A DNA stretch of 6,580 nucleotides from assembly GCA_947305445.1 (NCBI GenBank), contig CAMZDU010000059.1, positions 1 through 6,580 of the forward strand, given 5' to 3'. The number at the start of each line of letters is the position of its first letter. Position 1 is the first letter of the stretch. A program made the position numbers and the translations under genes. Positions 5,941 to 6,580 of this stretch are shown piece after piece. The DNA is from an uncultured Selenomonadales bacterium. Its GTDB lineage: Bacteria > Bacillota > Negativicutes > Selenomonadales > Selenomonadaceae. The notes under the pieces were generated by a model. That model saw nothing but the letters and a program-made list of their open reading frames with translations, did no database searches and was not told the origin of the DNA.

Positions 5941-6580
5941 ATGAAAAAACTGCTCGCGGAACTGCTGATAGTCGCGGGTTTGTTAACAGCGTCCGTCGTT
6001 CACGCTGAAGTCAGAAATTACACGGGCGTCGGCGAATATTACATGAGCGACTTCGAGACGCCAAACGTCGCTCAACAGCGAGCCAAGCAACGTGCCGAAC
6101 AACACGCCTGCGAGCAGGCTGGCGTCTACGTCTAAAGTTTTTCGAAGGCCAAAAATTTCGAGCTGGTCGAAGACGTTATCATCACCATGACGAGCGGCAA
6201 CTTGAAAGTCGTCGACGTGCAGTATCATCGCGAAAACTTCGACAACAATACGACGCTGATTCGTGCGACCGTCAAGGCGAACATTAACAGCGACGACGTG
6301 TTAAGTTGGTTGCAAAAGAGCAAGAGCGAAATAGATGAACTTGTCCGCCAAAACGAGGAACTGCGCCGCGCCATTGCCGAACAAGACAGACAAATTGCCG
6401 AGCTTAAACAACAACTTGCCAACATGACTACGCAACAGAATAGCGAACAAATTACGAAACAGTTCGCCGCCGAAGACAAAATCTTTCTGTCCAATCAAAA
6501 AGTTTCCGAGGGCTGGCAAATTTACAATCGGCGAGATTACGTCGGCGCAGTTAAAATTTTTTCCGAAGCCGTTGAACTTA
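5941..6580 (+). pseudogene. Exported LPP20-like/coiled-coil/TPR protein gene interrupted by an in-frame TAA (3' end outside window)
   Basis: From ATG 5941 (site GGGGGTGA, promoter upstream) the frame encodes a signal peptide (1-22, cut after VHA), then GVGEYYMSDFETPNVAQQRAKQRAEQHACEQAGVYV (29-64), the pattern of LPP20/FlgT N-terminal-type exported proteins. Codon 65 (6133-6135) is TAA. The same frame then runs open to the window end for 148 more codons: SFSKAKNFELVEDVIITM and the rest of the domain to about residue 120, a heptad-rich coiled coil (124-162, EIDELVRQNEELRRAIAEQ), and the first helices of a TPR (188-213, GWQIYNRRDYVGAVKIFSE). Protein-like sequence on both sides in one frame shows that a single codon has been changed; GAA or CAA to TAA is one substitution (Glu would read VYVESFSK). 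As written, only a 64-residue fragment is made. ATG 6187 has no ribosome site. A sequencing error or stop read-through is possible. Confidence 0.8.

Noticed and set aside
5983..6519. Minus-strand frames at 5983-6228, 6225-6494 and 6301-6519
   Set aside because: They are shadows of the interrupted plus-strand gene; the Leu/Cys-rich translations come from reading its Gln/Glu/Lys codons backwards.
1..6580. CRISPR array, tRNA, rRNA, tmRNA or riboswitch
   Set aside because: No regularly spaced repeats, tRNA-like folds or conserved RNA motifs were seen; all gene-free gaps are under 210 bases and are described above.

Overview
The window (6,580 bases, moderate G+C, no RNA genes seen) reads as chromosomal DNA of a Firmicute. 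The best guess is a Negativicutes/Selenomonadales-type bacterium. The pointers are a Firmicute-style SmpB, an exported ChW-repeat protein, strong GGAGG-type ribosome binding sites, and a signal peptide/coiled-coil/TPR protein of a kind I associate with that class. This assignment is inference, not proof.

Layout: five clear genes run leftward on the minus strand and one runs rightward at the right edge. In the order of transcription on the minus strand they are smpB (5747 to 5283); a secreted triple-ChW-repeat protein (5286 to 4747) whose ATG overlaps the smpB stop as ATGA; a 129-base gap carrying a long imperfect inverted repeat; a GT41 (SPINDLY/OGT-type) protein glycosyltransferase (4617 to 2992); an intergenic stretch with a possible broken small reading frame and a strong intrinsic terminator; then, from its own promoter, a secreted glycine-rich protein with CsgG-like features (2789 to 1905); and 14 bases later a large MenD-family thiamine-diphosphate enzyme (1890, running off the left edge). 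The MenD-like gene is open over the full 630 codons present and has no stop in the window. Divergent promoters at 5770-5798 (minus) and 5884-5912 (plus) separate smpB from the plus-strand gene at 5941.

The most notable observations are these. (1) The MenD-family enzyme keeps the catalytic and cofactor residues, but it has lost the Ser/Arg set that MenD uses to bind isochorismate and 2-oxoglutarate, and it has an extra C-terminal region, so it is probably not a menaquinone enzyme. (2) The plus-strand LPP20-like/coiled-coil/TPR gene has a single in-frame TAA at codon 65, with unmistakable coding sequence on both sides. (3) The inverted-repeat element between the ChW and GT41 genes looks like a small mobile or attenuator element. 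(4) An exported protein is translationally coupled to the trans-translation factor SmpB.

How the genes might work together: apart from smpB, everything here is either exported (three proteins with signal peptides) or of a type often found in surface-glycan or protein-glycosylation loci (GT41, MenD-like). A cell-envelope or glycosylation neighbourhood is a reasonable inference, but no target or substrate can be read from the sequence.
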